A stretch of DNA of 64,000 bases from Micromussa lordhowensis (GCA_964020085.1 OZ026595.1:9185916-9249915), one strand, 5' to 3'; positions 1 to 11,267 are shown, counted from the first letter of the stretch. Notes: generated by a model not told the origin, from the letters alone. Program-made: numbers and translations.

Positions 1-264
1 TCAAGGAAGAGATCTGCCATTTTTCATAGAAGAATATTATTTGCAGCAACATTTTTAGACGGTATTACGCATGAACAGACCATTATTTGTAGGCAGTTAT
101 TTGCAGGTCACGTGGTGGGCTGTTGGCTAATGAAAAGGAAGGAAAAATGCATCGAATGATAATTCCTGTTGCTGCAGTTGTTTTCCTGTTTTAAAGCATT
201 TTTATCTTGGCAGTTTCTTTTTGTTTTGTTTTTAACTGTCTCAATCCGCTTGTTTTCATTTCAG

Positions 265-668
265 GTTCTTGCAGTTACCTCTCAGCCAGTAAAGCTTTCC
301 TGTTCTCGCTTTACAACAAAGATGGATATAATCCTGTCAAACTGACTCAGTATCGATATCAGCAAAATGCAATGTATAGTTGCTCAAATTCCGGACCCAG
401 GTTTGGTTCCGGACATGACCTCTACATATCGAACAACGCTTTGAGCAACTCAGCATCGTTTACCAACTGCGGCTATACATACTCCGTGCCAACGGGATAT
501 TCAGTTGGTACTTGCGGGTTTTTCACTGGAAGCTTATATTTCACTCCTTCTGACGTTGAAGTATTTTACGAAACAGGTAACAGACTCGTGTTTTCTTCTG
601 ACATTGAAGTGTTCTTCGAACTGGTGATTGAGAATGAAACATGCAACTTTCTTTTAATGCCACAATAA
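265..668 (+). CDS. TLDc-domain protein, last exon of upstream tandem copy (partial)
   Basis: The reading frame after a polypyrimidine-AG acceptor (AG at 263-264) encodes the C-terminal half of a TLDc domain. Visible landmarks are FLFSLYN, the GSGHDLYIS strand and the closing VEVFYE. TLDc domains fold as a beta-sandwich; cnidarians have many secreted or membrane TLDc proteins of unknown job. The N-terminal TLDc exon lies left of the window. Compared with the copy ending at 5197, the tail holds a partial tandem duplication of the block that encodes SDVEVFYE (repeated as SDIEVFFE) and a one-base difference that removes the ancestral stop, so the protein ends about 30 residues later. A GT inside the tail (near 577) could instead be a splice donor. 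The exon boundary is supported by the same acceptor in the paralogue. Confidence 0.75.
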
Positions 669-690
669 TTCGTTTTAGCGCCCTCTTTCT

Positions 691-696
691 AATAAA
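691..696 (+). promoter_or_regulatory. Candidate poly(A) signal AATAAA
   Basis: AATAAA lies 23 bases after the stop of the first TLDc copy, in sequence alignable with the 3' flank of the second copy. It is a plausible cleavage signal; no transcript evidence is available. Confidence 0.4.
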
Positions 697-1290
697 CACC
701 GCCTTTCATAAAGCGCACCCATCGCCAAAGTGACTTTCGAGACATTTTGGAAGAGATGATGCTATAGACTAATTAGAAAAGTACATTATTCGGTAGCCCG
801 GTTTCTGATTATGCAAACCTCTATTGTTACAGTTCTAAAGTGAAAAAGTAACTGTTGTTGTCTATTGAAATGCCTTATCACATTTCGATGTTTGTCAGTG
901 AAAAAAAGAAATAAGAAAAAGACAGAAATCAGCGCCTGTCCTTAACAAGTGCCCGCTCTCACCCAAGTGTCTGGGTCACAAAATCGAACCATGAGATATT
1001 TGCTGTTTTGCAAATAATCGTTTGCTTCATGAACGGAATGAAAAAAAAAACATTCCACTGTTAACCTTTTCAGTTAAAAATGTTAATCCTTCTTACTGTG
1101 AGTCTCACGGTTCTTTGAATGTCAATTCTGAGAATTTGGTGATCAAGACAGATCAAGACAGTGTTGCTGACCGATGATTTTCTTTATTTCCATTACCTGT
1201 TTGCTTGATAATGTACTGGCATTGTGATGAGGAATTAGATCTTGATCATTCTTGGGATTTAATGGATGTTTTAATCAAACTTGAAAAAGA
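697..1290. other. Spacer between TLDc copies, no gene seen
   Basis: AT-rich non-coding sequence with no ORF or repeat that I recognise. Any 5' exon (signal peptide) or promoter of the second TLDc copy would be expected here or in the adjoining repeats, but I cannot locate one. Confidence 0.4.
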
Positions 1291-1294
1291 CGAC

Positions 1295-1597
1295 TTTTAT
1301 ACTAAACAATTAGATTATGAGCTCGAGATTTCTATCGCGTGATAGTTGACGAGGGCGCAGCCCGAGTCAACTATCGCGCATAGAAATCGAGAGCGAATAA
1401 TCTAATTGTTTTAGTATAAATCTACTAGTCGTTCAAAAATTTAATCTAAATCCTCTTCAAAGACACTTCAAAAACACAAAGAAACGGCCCCTAGTGCTCG
1501 CTGCTACGCTACTCACTATCTATCACAGAATAGAACGTGGGTAGCGTAGCCAATCAGAGGACGTTATTCGTGATAGAACGCTAGTAGATTTATACTA
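1295..1597. repeat. Foldback/MITE-like repeat with two nested inverted repeats
   Basis: TATACTAAACAATTAGATTA at about 1298 is matched by its reverse complement ending near 1420. A second inverted pair (TATAAATCTACTAG... / ...CTAGTAGATTTATA) joins 1416 to 1597. A degenerate relative lies at 22165-22350, so this is a dispersed family and not a local hairpin. Confidence 0.7.
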
Positions 1598-1599
1598 AT

Positions 1600-1925
1600 T
1601 TTTATTATATAACTAGCTCCGTGACCGGAAAAGAGGAACAAATAAAATCCTGCGCTGTGATTGGCTACCCGAAAGGGCAAGGTGGCGTTATCTTGCCCGC
1701 TCGGGACTACCCACTGTGTCCCGGGAGAAAATTTTCTCCTAAAGACATGTAATAAATACTTTATTGGCCAAGCTTGTTCGGTCAAGATGGCTGGATATTA
1801 GTCTCGTTCTTTTGACCTCGACTCCGTCTCGATCTTTAAACACGAAGAAATAGAACTTGGCCAACATCCAGTTATCTTGGCCTGACGCTTGGTCAATAAC
1901 CCATATAACATACCCGGTTAATACT
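1600..1925 (-). repeat. MITE-like repeat (TTATTATATGGC family), inverted copy
   Basis: Reverse-complement relative of 38520-38842: both contain the blocks TCAAGATGGCTGGATATT, AAGCTTG, CTTGCCCGCTCGGGACTACC and GTGATTGGCTACC in the opposite order. It lies directly upstream of the first visible exon of the second TLDc copy. A short third relative is at 13780-13880. Confidence 0.7.
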
Positions 1926-1940
1926 CTTTCCTCTGTCCAG

Positions 1941-4900
1941 GCCTAAGTGTGTCGGTCATTCTTGGCGGTCTCGATTACAACCAATACCTGGGGAAGTTGT
2001 TGTCCTTCTTAAACCCAGTCCTCTTGAGCTCAGATCGTGGCCGATTTGTGCGGTGTTGGCATGCCAAGACTGACGGCGCGGCTGCATCGATATTCCACAG
2101 CAACTGTGATGGAAAGGGACCCACTGTGACAATCATTAAATACGGCAGCTACATATTTGGTGCATATACCGACGTGTCCTGGCAAAGTAAGTACCATTAT
2201 ATTAGAACTATATCGTCCCGACAACTTAAGTCTCTTAAAGGGGCTGTGCCTCGGCTGATATATCGTGTTTCTTAATAAGTATGACCGGAAGCATGTTATA
2301 AAGGTGCTTTTTGGGGAGCAGGTATGGCGCAGATGTGAGAGCGCTTGCCTCCCACGTATGTGGCCTGAGTTTGATTCCCGGACCCGGTGTCATATGCGGG
2401 TTGAGGTTATTGTTGGTTCTCGTTTTGCTCCGAGGGTTTTTCTCCGGGGTCTCCGGTTTTCCTCCCTCCGCAAAAAGCAACATGTCCAAATTCCAATTCG
2501 ACCAGGATAGAGGACCAAATAAAAACCAGCTAAGGCTGACGTGGCTTCCTCTCTAAATACTGTCGTTTGACATCTTGCATTGATAAGACCACCGTCAAAA
2601 AACCGTCAAAATTGGTTCAAATCAATACCCAATGTTTGTTCTTCTCTTTTGTACAGAACTGCCGGGGTTCCAAACTACAACGTTTGGCCAATCAGATACG
2701 CCCATTTCATAGGCTTCCAAAAAGATAATTTTGAACAATGATGCTGACGAAACAAAACTCAGTTACATCATATTCCACTAAATCTAAGTTTGGAGAATGT
2801 TTTGCAGTATGACCTGTTGTAAATCACGAAAAGCTTGAGGAAAACCAATCTCTTTCTGTCAGTCTCCAGGCTTCTCTCTTGCTTATCGGTCTTGCTTCGA
2901 CTAAAACACAGAAAAAAGTTGTCACTCTTGCTGTTACCCAGAACGTCGCGATCTCATTTCACGCATTTGAAATTCACTTATTTTATGACTGAGAGAACAA
3001 CTTAAGTGTGAGTAACTGAGAGCAGGCCAATTTACGCACCTGGGTGGAGAGAGGCACTGTGTGAGTAAAGTGTCTTTTTTGTCTTTCCGGTTAGGGCTCG
3101 AACCCAGATCTCTCGATCCGGAGATCACGGAACGCACTAAACATGAGGCCACCGCGCCAACCACATTCATAGGGTATCGTTTGTTAAAATTTAAATGAAA
3201 AATAGTGAAATCACACGCTGAACCGATTACATGCTCGCAACTGACCATTTTTGAGCTTCTGATCCAACAAAAACAAATCGTCGTATTCCTTTATGGTTAA
3301 CTTCAGTATTACAATCAGCAGCTAAACTTTTAGGCGTACCAAAATCTATATATTATAAATCTTATTCTGCTTATCACGCACTTAATTTTTGCCCAAAACA
3401 CGCGCAACGTTGCAGGGATTTCCAAAAGAGTCCTTCGGACGTAGGCCCCCAACGGGCCCCCAACGGAGAACATGTCTTCGATCAGTTCAGCTTAGTAAAT
3501 GAACGTTGTTTATGCATTTTTTGTCGAGTCATCCCTGTAGTTAGTGAGCAACTCTGACAGAGGTTTCACACCACGTCTTTGTCAACCGCTTCAGTCCTCC
3601 AAACACGTCTTGTTTCTTCAGTTGTTTTCCTTTTCTAAAGCATTTTTTATTTTCACTTTATTATATGGCTGTCTCACAAGGACTGGGAACTACCACATTC
3701 ACGAATTTGATTGGCTGAAATCGATATTGGTCTAGATTTTCCCATCTAGACCGGCATCTAGACCGGTAAAAAAGTTGCGGTGAGAATGTTGCAAACTGAA
3801 ATGCAAAAATGTTGAATATTTTCTTCTAACAATATTTATTTACTGAAGCGCCAAAAAGCCCCATGAGAAAAAATTAAAGTAAAGAGGGCGAGCAAACTTT
3901 GGCAGAATTTAGTTCACCTCATCGCTGTTCGCAAGCCACATGTCAGTTAGTACAAACCAGTTATATCAAACGAATTAAAATGTTCTTGTTTGCGCCATAT
4001 AATAAACATCTTTTGCGTTCGGTCTGTACTCACGACCTCGGTCAAGATTCTCCCATACAGACCTCCTGCTCGGTTAATAAGAGCTAAATAATAATTAACG
4101 TTAAGAAACAACAACAAGTATCAGATGAACAGGATCCCCCTTCAGAAATTGTCTTACCGTTCAAAGACCAGAAATCAGCAAATGCGGTAAGACACTATAA
4201 ACTCGGTGACCTGAGTCGAAAGATCGATGCCGTTGTCCAGCCTGTTTATACAAGTCAGAAGATCAAAGGACAATTCAAGCCAAAGGAACATAAACCTCCA
4301 ATTGTGAATCAACAAAACGTTGTTTATTATCACAGCTGTGGTCTGTGTGTACAGGCTATGTCGGCTTCACGAGTCGGTCAACAATCGGCGACCACGTAAA
4401 ACTGAGAAGATGAGCTCGGAAAGGACCCGGAGACCATTGGAAGCAATTTCGGAATTTTGAAAAAATGTCAGAGTAAACTCGACTGCTTGATTTTTGAAAT
4501 GTGAACAAATAGAGGGACTCGATCCGTGCGAAGCTATTTACTTAATTATTTCACTTTTTATCGTTTCTATCACATTAGTGTTTTCTTTATCATTCGATCA
4601 TGCCACAATTTTCTTGTATTGTTTTCTATGTAGATATTTTAGAGTCCTAGTCGGTACCTTATTAGCATTTATAATCGATTATATATATGTAAGTGCATAC
4701 ACGAATTTTACTTTTCAACTTGGAAATGACCGTCGAACGGTCGAAACGTCGTTGTTTCTTAACATTAATTTTTATATTGAAATCCTTTTCCAAAAATTTG
4801 TTGATTCGAATTTTTTATTTTTGCAGCTTGTCATTGTTTTGCTTTTAACTGTCACAATCCGCTTGTCTTCATTTCAGGTACTTGCGGTTACCTCTCAGCC

Positions 4901-5197
4901 AGTAAAGCTTTCCTGTTCTCGCTTTACAACAAAAATGGATATAATCCTGTCAAGCTGACTCAGTATCGAAATCAGCAAAATGCAATGTATAGTTGCTCAA
5001 GTTACGGACCCATGTTTGGTTCCGGACATGACCTCTACATATCGAACAACGCTTTGAGCAACACAGCATCATATACCAAGTGCGGCTATACATACTCCGT
5101 TCCAACAGGATATTCAGTTGGTAGTTGCGGCTTTTTCACTGGGGGCCTAGGTTTCACTCCTTCTGACGTTGAAGTATTCTACGAAATCAGTGATTAA
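1941..5197 (+). CDS. TLDc-domain protein, second tandem copy (two visible exons)
   Basis: Exon 1941-2186 encodes the N-terminal half of a TLDc domain: a leader ending ILSS-like, the RCWHAKTDG and CDGKGPTVTI blocks and YTDVSWQ. It ends at a perfect GTAAGT donor (2187). Exon 4878-5197 starts after TTCATTTCAG and encodes the C-terminal half with FGSGHDLYIS and a terminal VEVFYE before the stop. The junction A|GT restores an in-frame Ser, so the two exons fit in phase. The exon opens after a CAG at 1938-1940 and has no convincing ATG, so at least one 5' exon is unseen. Extra cysteines in both halves suggest a disulfide-bearing extracellular protein (inference). The intron carries a SINE, an inverted SINE, a MITE and a Penelope-like fragment. 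Function unknown. Confidence 0.78.
2321..2500 (+). mobile_element. tRNA-derived SINE (family B)
   Basis: A tRNA-like head with an A-box-like region around 2330-2350 and a B-box-like GAGTTTGATTCCCGGA near 2368-2384 is followed by a T/G/C-rich tail. The head cannot fold as a full tRNA. It sits in the intron of the second TLDc gene. Confidence 0.55.
3040..3170 (-). mobile_element. tRNA-derived SINE head (family A), 3' truncated
   Basis: On the minus strand it reads GGTGGCCTCATGTTTAGTGC, then a B-box GGGTTCGAGCCC and the AAGACAC...CACAGTGCC...CTCTCTCCACCCAG body. This is the same family as 6253-6905 and 31930-32115. Confidence 0.7.
3657..4086 (+). repeat. MITE-like dispersed repeat, copy 1
   Basis: Starts TTTATTATATGGCTGTCTCA, contains TAGATTTTCCCATCTAGACC, and ends GCTCGGTTAATAAGAGC. 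The same order of blocks recurs at 7187-7630. Local ORFs inside are not conserved between copies. It occupies a point in the TLDc intron that is empty in the upstream paralogue. Confidence 0.7.
4105..4830 (+). mobile_element. Penelope-like retroelement, C-terminal GIY-YIG fragment
   Basis: A stretch open to 4399 encodes the region linking reverse transcriptase to the GIY-YIG nuclease: LPFKDQKSA, then KPPIVNQQNVVYYHSCGLC. After a frameshift near 4350 the nuclease motif GYVGFTSR continues. Further on a KKCQSKLDCLIFEM block and the usual terminal region follow with more breaks. The RT domain is absent, so this is a 5'-truncated dead copy. About 4725-4755 reads CCGTCGAACGGTCGAAACGTC, a short hairpin followed by GAAAC, reminiscent of the hammerhead-ribozyme core known from Penelope-like elements (suggestive only). 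Confidence 0.75.
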
Positions 5198-6250
5198 AAA
5201 CAAAACAAGCCAACTCTCTTTTCAATACCGTAATAATTCGATTCAGCGCCCCAATTCCAAAAACCCATCCCCTTACCCAACAAGCCTTCTCTCTTAATTG
5301 TCCTTTCTTCTCTGACACGCCCCTATTCCAACACGAGCCACCATCAGTTGCGAAAGTTAAATTAAAGACATTAACCTAGTAAACACGGATTAGACGAGTG
5401 AATAATGTAGTCTGTTTTCTCATCTGAACGTAATGTTGCCGAAGATATGGAATATAACTGGACTTATCAGGCGAATGGAGTTAAGATTTTGCGACCGCCT
5501 TTTGTTACAGTTCTAAATGCAAGTCACTTAACCTGGTGTAATTCATTTAAATGCCAAAATTCCATTCCAAAATTTATGTCATAAAAATGAATAATCACCC
5601 ACTCTGCAATAAGCAGCCTGTCTTGAGCTCCCAACAGACGCAAAGGGTCCTAAATCGAATTATTATGGTATTTACTTTTATGTAAGTTTGATTGTCATAC
5701 CTCCTGATTCAAATGCGTTTTCCGATTGGAGGAGAACGTGTCACGTGTCATGGGTCAAACCATTAACTCTCAAGGGCGAACAAAACTCACTAATTCTCTA
5801 GGGAAACAACAACTTGAACTTTCGGCTCGCACGTGATCAGGTCCTGCACCTTGGCGTCAAGTAAATCATTTTATTCTATTATTATTACTTTTTTTTCGCT
5901 TTTGTTTCTATTTTTGAGTTCGGAGGTATAACAAAACACTTAATAACTGCCCCCGCGGGAAACCGTGAGTTTTGTTTCCCCTCGATTCTCAATGTTATCC
6001 TGGGCTGAGGGTACCGGTCTCGTGGAAACAAAATTCACTGTTTCCCTTGGGGCACATCATTACCTGCTTATTACTACGCCAAGCGTTTGTTTTAAGAAAC
6101 TCATGCCACACTGTCATCCAATAGGAAGTAAAAGCAAAACCAATTGTAAATAATTCGCAAGCATTTTCCCGCGCTTTACGTCGGCTGCAAGCATTTGCTT
6201 CGAGTCTTGATTGGCTCAGTGGATTTGTTGTGCCCTTTGAGATGGGCCGT
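5198..6250. other. Intergenic, no gene recognised
   Basis: 3' flank of the TLDc gene (possible ATTAAA signal at 5361) followed by unique-looking AT-rich DNA. Short ORFs on both strands here overlap one another and have no recognisable motif. Confidence 0.4.
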
Positions 6251-6252
6251 TG

Positions 6253-6905
6253 GAGGCGTGGTGGCCTCATGGTTAGTGCGCTCGTCTCCGGATCGAGCGG
6301 TCTGGGTTCGAGCCCTCACCGGGGACATTGTGCTGTGTTCTTGGGTAAGACACTTCAGTTTATTCTTATTAGGTGTATAAATGGGTACCGGCGAACTCAA
6401 TAGAGACCTTAAGCAACGACGACGGCGACGCCAAGGACGACGTCTAGAAAAAAACAATGAATTTGCATTTTACCGTCGAATTTCGCACATGCCTAGATCT
6501 GTTCAGTACGTCTATCGGTCTCAGAACTCGCTCAAGCTTAATATGCAATGTCAGCGCACAATTCCAAAAGGAAATACGAAAAATAAGCCGCCGTCGCTCA
6601 CGTTCTCCAAAATACCCAGAACTTGGTCATTTCACGTTGTCGTTTTACAGAGGACGGCTAAGAAATGTACCAAGAATTATAACGCACGTGCACAGCTATT
6701 GTTCTGCTCATGAAACCTTTTGTTTTGTGGCGTTCTCGTTGCCGTTGCCGTCGTGGTTTGCTTAAGTTCCCTAATGCTGGGGTAACCCTGCGACGGACTA
6801 GCATCCAATCCAGGGGGGAGTAGAAATATTCCTAGTCGCGTCATTCTACAGAAACCGGGATAAGCTCGGCCTGATGGGCCACTTGGCTCAAATGCAGATT
6901 GGTCT
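6253..6905 (+). mobile_element. tRNA-derived SINE (family A), split by a MITE
   Basis: The head carries GGCCTCATGGTTAGTGCGCT and the B-box GGGTTCGAGCCC, followed by TGTGTTCTTGGGTAAGACAC and AAATGGGTACCGGCGAA (to about 6398). The tail resumes at about 6774 with GGTAACCCTGCGACGGACTA, CATCCAATCCAGGGGGGAGT and GATGGGCCACTTGGCTC. The two halves join into one SINE once 6401-6773 is removed. Confidence 0.75.
6401..6773. mobile_element. MITE with GACGACGGCGACG termini, nested in SINE
   Basis: Termini TAGAGACCTTAAGCAACGAC / GTCGTGGTTTGCTTAAGTTC are inverted repeats of about 35 bases. A second copy with the same interior is at 23843-24212. Interior blocks shared by both include AGATCTGTTCAGT, CGCCTATCGGTCT (or a close variant) and AGAGGACGGC. 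No coding content is seen. Confidence 0.75.
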
Positions 6906-7186
6906 CAGTGATTACTTTGGTTTTGCTTTTACAAAACTCAATTGAAAGCTGTTGTATTCATTTAAATTAATCTCAGATTAAGAAAGAGTACGAGCGAAAT
7001 CGAAAAAGGGACAAACCATCCTGAAATCTGATATTTAAAACTTTACAAAGTCCCTTGATATTGTACGGGTCACACTACTTGTCACATGTTAAGGTTAGAA
7101 CCACATGAAAAGCACGGCCCAATAGCTTTCATCTCATTTCCCACCCACAAGAATCTTATAAAAAAAACGTAAGAGTTGGAATCACC

Positions 7187-7630
7187 TTTTATTATATGGC
7201 AGTGTCTCACAAGGACTGGGAGCTACCGAATTGGCTGAGATCCATACTGACCGCTTCTAGATTTTCCCATCTAGACCGGCATCAAAAGCGATTACATTTT
7301 GAGGTGAAAAATTTACAAACTAAAATACAAAAATATTGACTATTTTCTTCCAAAAAACATTAATGGAAGTGCCAAAAAGACTGATGAGAAAAAATGTAGA
7401 GAAGACGAGCAAAGTTTGGCAGATTCAAGTTCAGCTTATCGCCGCTCGCCAGCGAAATTTCAGCTGGTACAAACGAATAAAGCGAATTAAATTTTTCTTG
7501 TTTACCATGAAACATCTTACTAACCGAGCTTAGTCGGTCTGCATGGGAGAATCTTGACCTCGGACGTCTGTACAGATCTCACCACGTTCGGTCAAGGTTC
7601 TCGACCTCTTGCTCGGTTAATAAGAGCCTA
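7187..7630 (+). repeat. MITE-like dispersed repeat, copy 2
   Basis: Same block order as 3657-4086: ATTATATGGC, CTCACAAGGACTGGGAGCTA, TAGATTTTCCCATCTAGACC, CTCGGTTAATAAGAGC. Divergence between copies is substantial. Confidence 0.65.
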
Positions 7631-8045
7631 TTATAACATAGATAGAACCCTGCGCGCGCTCTGATTGATAAAAAAAAAAACATGTTTTATATCTCTGTTA
7701 TTATAATTTCAGAGTTGAAGAGAGAGAGTTGGTTGAGCGATTCGTACTATGACGTTATATTCACCGCGCTACGTGGTGAATATAACTCTCAACCTTTTGT
7801 TTTCAAAAACAAAATGGCTGTGAGCCGGTTTGCCCAAGTTTCCGACGAGGAAATATCCGAAATGTCGTTTTCTCTGTTCTTCAACTCTGAAATTATACTA
7901 AAACAATTATTCGCCTCAGGCTAGGTGGATTATTCGTCTCGGGGATTATTCGACAATATTCACCTCGCCTTCGGCGAATGATTGTTAAATAAAACATGGG
8001 TTTTTGACCAATCAGAGCGCGCGCAGGGTCCTATCTATGTTATAA
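7631..8045. mobile_element. Non-autonomous TIR element
   Basis: TTATAACATAGATAGAACCC followed by TGCGCGCGCTCTGATTG at the left end is matched by its reverse complement at the right end (CAATCAGAGCGCGCGCAGGG ... TATGTTATAA) with few differences, giving TIRs of about 40 bases. The interior (ORF 7682-7924) shows no transposase motif. A target duplication could not be settled. Confidence 0.7.
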
Positions 8046-8249
8046 ACTTTGTTAATATTCAATATTCGTTCGCTGTCTAAAATCCGCACGCGTCATTCGT
8101 TGAAATTGATCACGTGAGTTTTCGTTGCCTGCCGACATTAAAGTGACAGAGTGCGTTATTACAATAACGCATAAAAACTGTGCAGTGTTCGGGCGGGAAG
8201 CCATTGTAAGTCTATCGCCAGCAGTGAACTCAAATTGGATATATTAAAA

Positions 8250-8432
8250 GGGTTAGAGACTGTTGTGAGTGTTTTGTTTTCAAATAAACGCACTTGCTTA
8301 CTGTACAATGAACTCGAAATTTTCAATACTGCACTCAGCTTCGCTTCGTGCAGAATTGAAAATTTCTCGTTCATTGTACAGTAAGCGCGTGCGTGTATTT
8401 GAAAACAAAACACTCACGGCAGTCTCTAACCC
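8250..8432. repeat. Near-perfect 183-bp hairpin
   Basis: GGGTTAGAGACTG...TTTTGTTTTCAAATA...CTTACTGTACAATGAAC is followed by its reverse complement, with the turn near 8340 (CTTCGCTTCG). Arms of about 85 bases differ at a handful of positions. The ORF across it is a by-product of the symmetry. Confidence 0.8.
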
Positions 8433-8479
8433 GTAAGTAATGTACGGCTTAGGCTTCTTTATTTGTTAAATAAGCAGTA

Positions 8480-8720
8480 CCACATGAAAGTACTGCTCAA
8501 GAGCTTTCATTTAGATAGTGATACACAAGGTTCTTAAAAGTTAAAACCATCTTGTATAGCATAATAAACAGCACCGCATGAAAGTACTGCTCAATAGCTT
8601 TCATTTGAATGGTCACACACTAGACTTTGATCCAAACTTTAAAGTTAGAACCACCTTGTACAGTCTAATAAACAACAGTACCACGTGATAATACTACTCA
8701 AGATCGATTTGTGTGAACCG
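8480..8720. repeat. About 105-bp dispersed unit in tandem
   Basis: Unit CATGAAAGTACTGCTCAA...AGCTTTCATTT...GTTAGAACCACCTTGTA occurs at 8480, 8570 and (partial) 8675. Diverged pieces recur at 7105-7190 and 46535-46610. Confidence 0.6.
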
Positions 8721-10480
8721 TGCGCTCGCACGCAAAATAAAACGCTAAAGACTTCCTGTCACAAATGATTGCGTCTCCATGGTCTTCATGGTTTTCATGC
8801 CAGTCCCCAGTGTCTTGAATTTGTACAGCGTGTTTGCCAAAATCAATAGTACAAACTGCTAATCCAACGTTCTATGCCTGTCTTTCATAAACAAACTTGA
8901 TTGCGGTTTCCAGAACCGCCCATCACAGGAATCTTACGTCAGGAACACAAAGAATGGTTTACACAGGAATTTAGCGATGGCCCCCATATACCTAGTCTCC
9001 TCCGCAGCCGTTATTAGGGTCGACCTAAAACACGCGTTGCAACACCCATCGTGACACTTTGGTCTCTTTGCGCCCTGAAACACGTCATGTGGCAACGCGT
9101 GTTTCAGGGCGCAAGTGAGTTCAAAGTACGGAACTTGATATGGAACGGGTCATTTTGCAATTTATGTGCGTTGGCTCTTTGGCTGGCGTTACATATCTTC
9201 GCTACACAGTGCTGACGAGCCCCAATAAGGGCGAAACAGCTGTCCACTGTTGCGATCCTCCTTTATCGGTTCTTGTCATGTTGGTGTCTCGAAACGTTTT
9301 TCACGTAGTATCAGCCTTGCAGTCTATTGTCTTTATACTTTTTTTTTGGGGGGGGGGGGCTGATAAGGTCTCTTGCAGATCCTACGTTGGCAGCGCTTAT
9401 CGTATGCGGTCCCTTGCAGTTAGTCACTCATTCCTAAAAGGCTATTTTCCGCTGACCGTCAAGTGACAAGTCACGTGACCTGAAAGAAGCACCTGAATTC
9501 TACTTTTAAAATGTTCAGGACGTTAAAAGCTAACTGTGTGCTAAATTTGGGTTTATTGTCATTTATGACTTCAGAAATATAACTAATAAAATATTTTTAC
9601 CAGCAAAAGTCTTCGACCCAGGCCTCAAAGTACTTGAGAAGTTAAACAAAAAAAAAATAAAATACCAATAATAAGATACTAATAATACTAATAATAACAC
9701 AATTCCTGAGTTGATTCAAAGTTTCAAAGCTAATATCAGTTAAGATATATCAGCTAAGATAATATTAATATTTTTTTTTAATTAAAGAAAAAAGTGCTAA
9801 GCTAATATCAGTAAAATGTACAAAGTTTTTTTAAGTTGACTTAAGTTGAATGTTTTTTGTAAAAAAAAGATATATCTTTAAAGTTGCACAGGCCTACAAT
9901 GCAGGTAGAGAGCAAGGCAATTATCAATGTTGAACCTGATGGGAGAGGGGGGGTTAGCCAGTGTCAATTTCATGCCCTTGGGTACCTATGCAGATAAAAT
10001 TTCTAGGCTCGGCCCTAGGTGAGAACTAACAACAGCGCGCGCTTCCCGAAAGCTCAATCAAATATATTTGTAATCATTTTTATTCACTCATAATAATAGA
10101 AATAAATTATACTTTTTATCAAATGTATTTTCATGACATTGATAGTGATCATAATGACACCTTCCATATTTTCATCTTCTTGTAATTTTTTTAAAAATTT
10201 GAACAAATTATCGTATTGCCCAGGTTTCTTGTTTCTATCCCCTTGAATGGGATTTTAGGCGGACAATATTATATTAATATATTTTTTTCAAATGACAACA
10301 TTCACCCGAGATGCTCGGAAATAACACAGAACCAGGCATATTCACCATAAAACAGCAAAAATTATTTTCTTATTCTAGGGTTACACTGATTAAGTAGGTA
10401 ATTGCTGTGACGTCAGAAGCTAGTTATGTCATTACCCTTTATGATGTCATTTGCAGAAGTCGACTGGCCTTGTTTTAATC
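8721..10480. other. Intergenic, AT-rich, no gene recognised
   Basis: Contains a short palindrome around 9030-9110 (AACACGCGTTGC...GCAACGCGTGTTTCAGGGCG), a G-run near 9349, and very AT-rich sequence at 9630-9900 and 10060-10290 with A/T runs. Nothing coding could be supported before the SLC6 relic. Confidence 0.4.
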
Positions 10481-10901
10481 AAATCCCTGAGCGGTTTGTT
10501 GTCAGTTGTAAAAGAAAGCTTGAGACTTGAAGATGTTGAAAAACAAAGCTCACCCCGTTACCGCAGCGATACCTGAGACACTTGAGACATCAAACACGAG
10601 AGAGGAACGCGATAAGTGGCATAAGAAAGCTGAGTGTATTGGATACGCTCTGGGCCTCGGCAATATCTGGTGATTTCCTTATCTATGCTATAAACATGGC
10701 AGAGGTAATCCAGCCTATTATGTATGATATGCGTTACTTGCTTTAGAAGTCTCAGGCGAAGGTAAGAACTTGTAAATTTTACAAAACATGATTTTCATGG
10801 AAAAACGTTCAAACGGCCGCAAGCGCGAGAGAACATTTAAAACTGTAGCAGGCGCGCGAAACCTTTAGAACAGTAGAAACGCAGAAAAAAAAAACATCTG
10901 C

Positions 10902-10917
10902 TCCGGGTTGTTCGAAA

Positions 10918-10961
<44 letters not shown>

Positions 10962-10991
10962 GCGTGGTTTGTTTTGTTAACACTTATCCGC

Positions 10992-11026
<35 letters not shown>

Positions 11027-11046
11027 GCTTTTGAACAACTGGGGCC
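10902..11046. repeat. GGATA foldback element, copy 1
   Basis: CCGGGTTGTTCGAAAGGTGG...ATCCACCGGATAAATCACTA...TGGTTTGTTTTGTTAACA... and its inverse. Nearly perfect palindrome of about 145 bases. Confidence 0.8.
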
Positions 11047-11267
11047 AGTGCGGTATCAAGCGCGGAGATGTTCAAAACGTTGCAATCACCAGAAAGCGTT
11101 CAAACGACAGCTAGCGCGAGGATATGAACACAATGTAGCAAGCGCACGAAAACAGAAAAGTAGCGAAGGTGGAAAACGTCCAAACATTAGCAACAGCGGA
11201 AAAACGTTCAATCCACAGCAAGCGCGAAGAGACGTAGACAAGATATTTCAAGAGCACGAAAACATCA

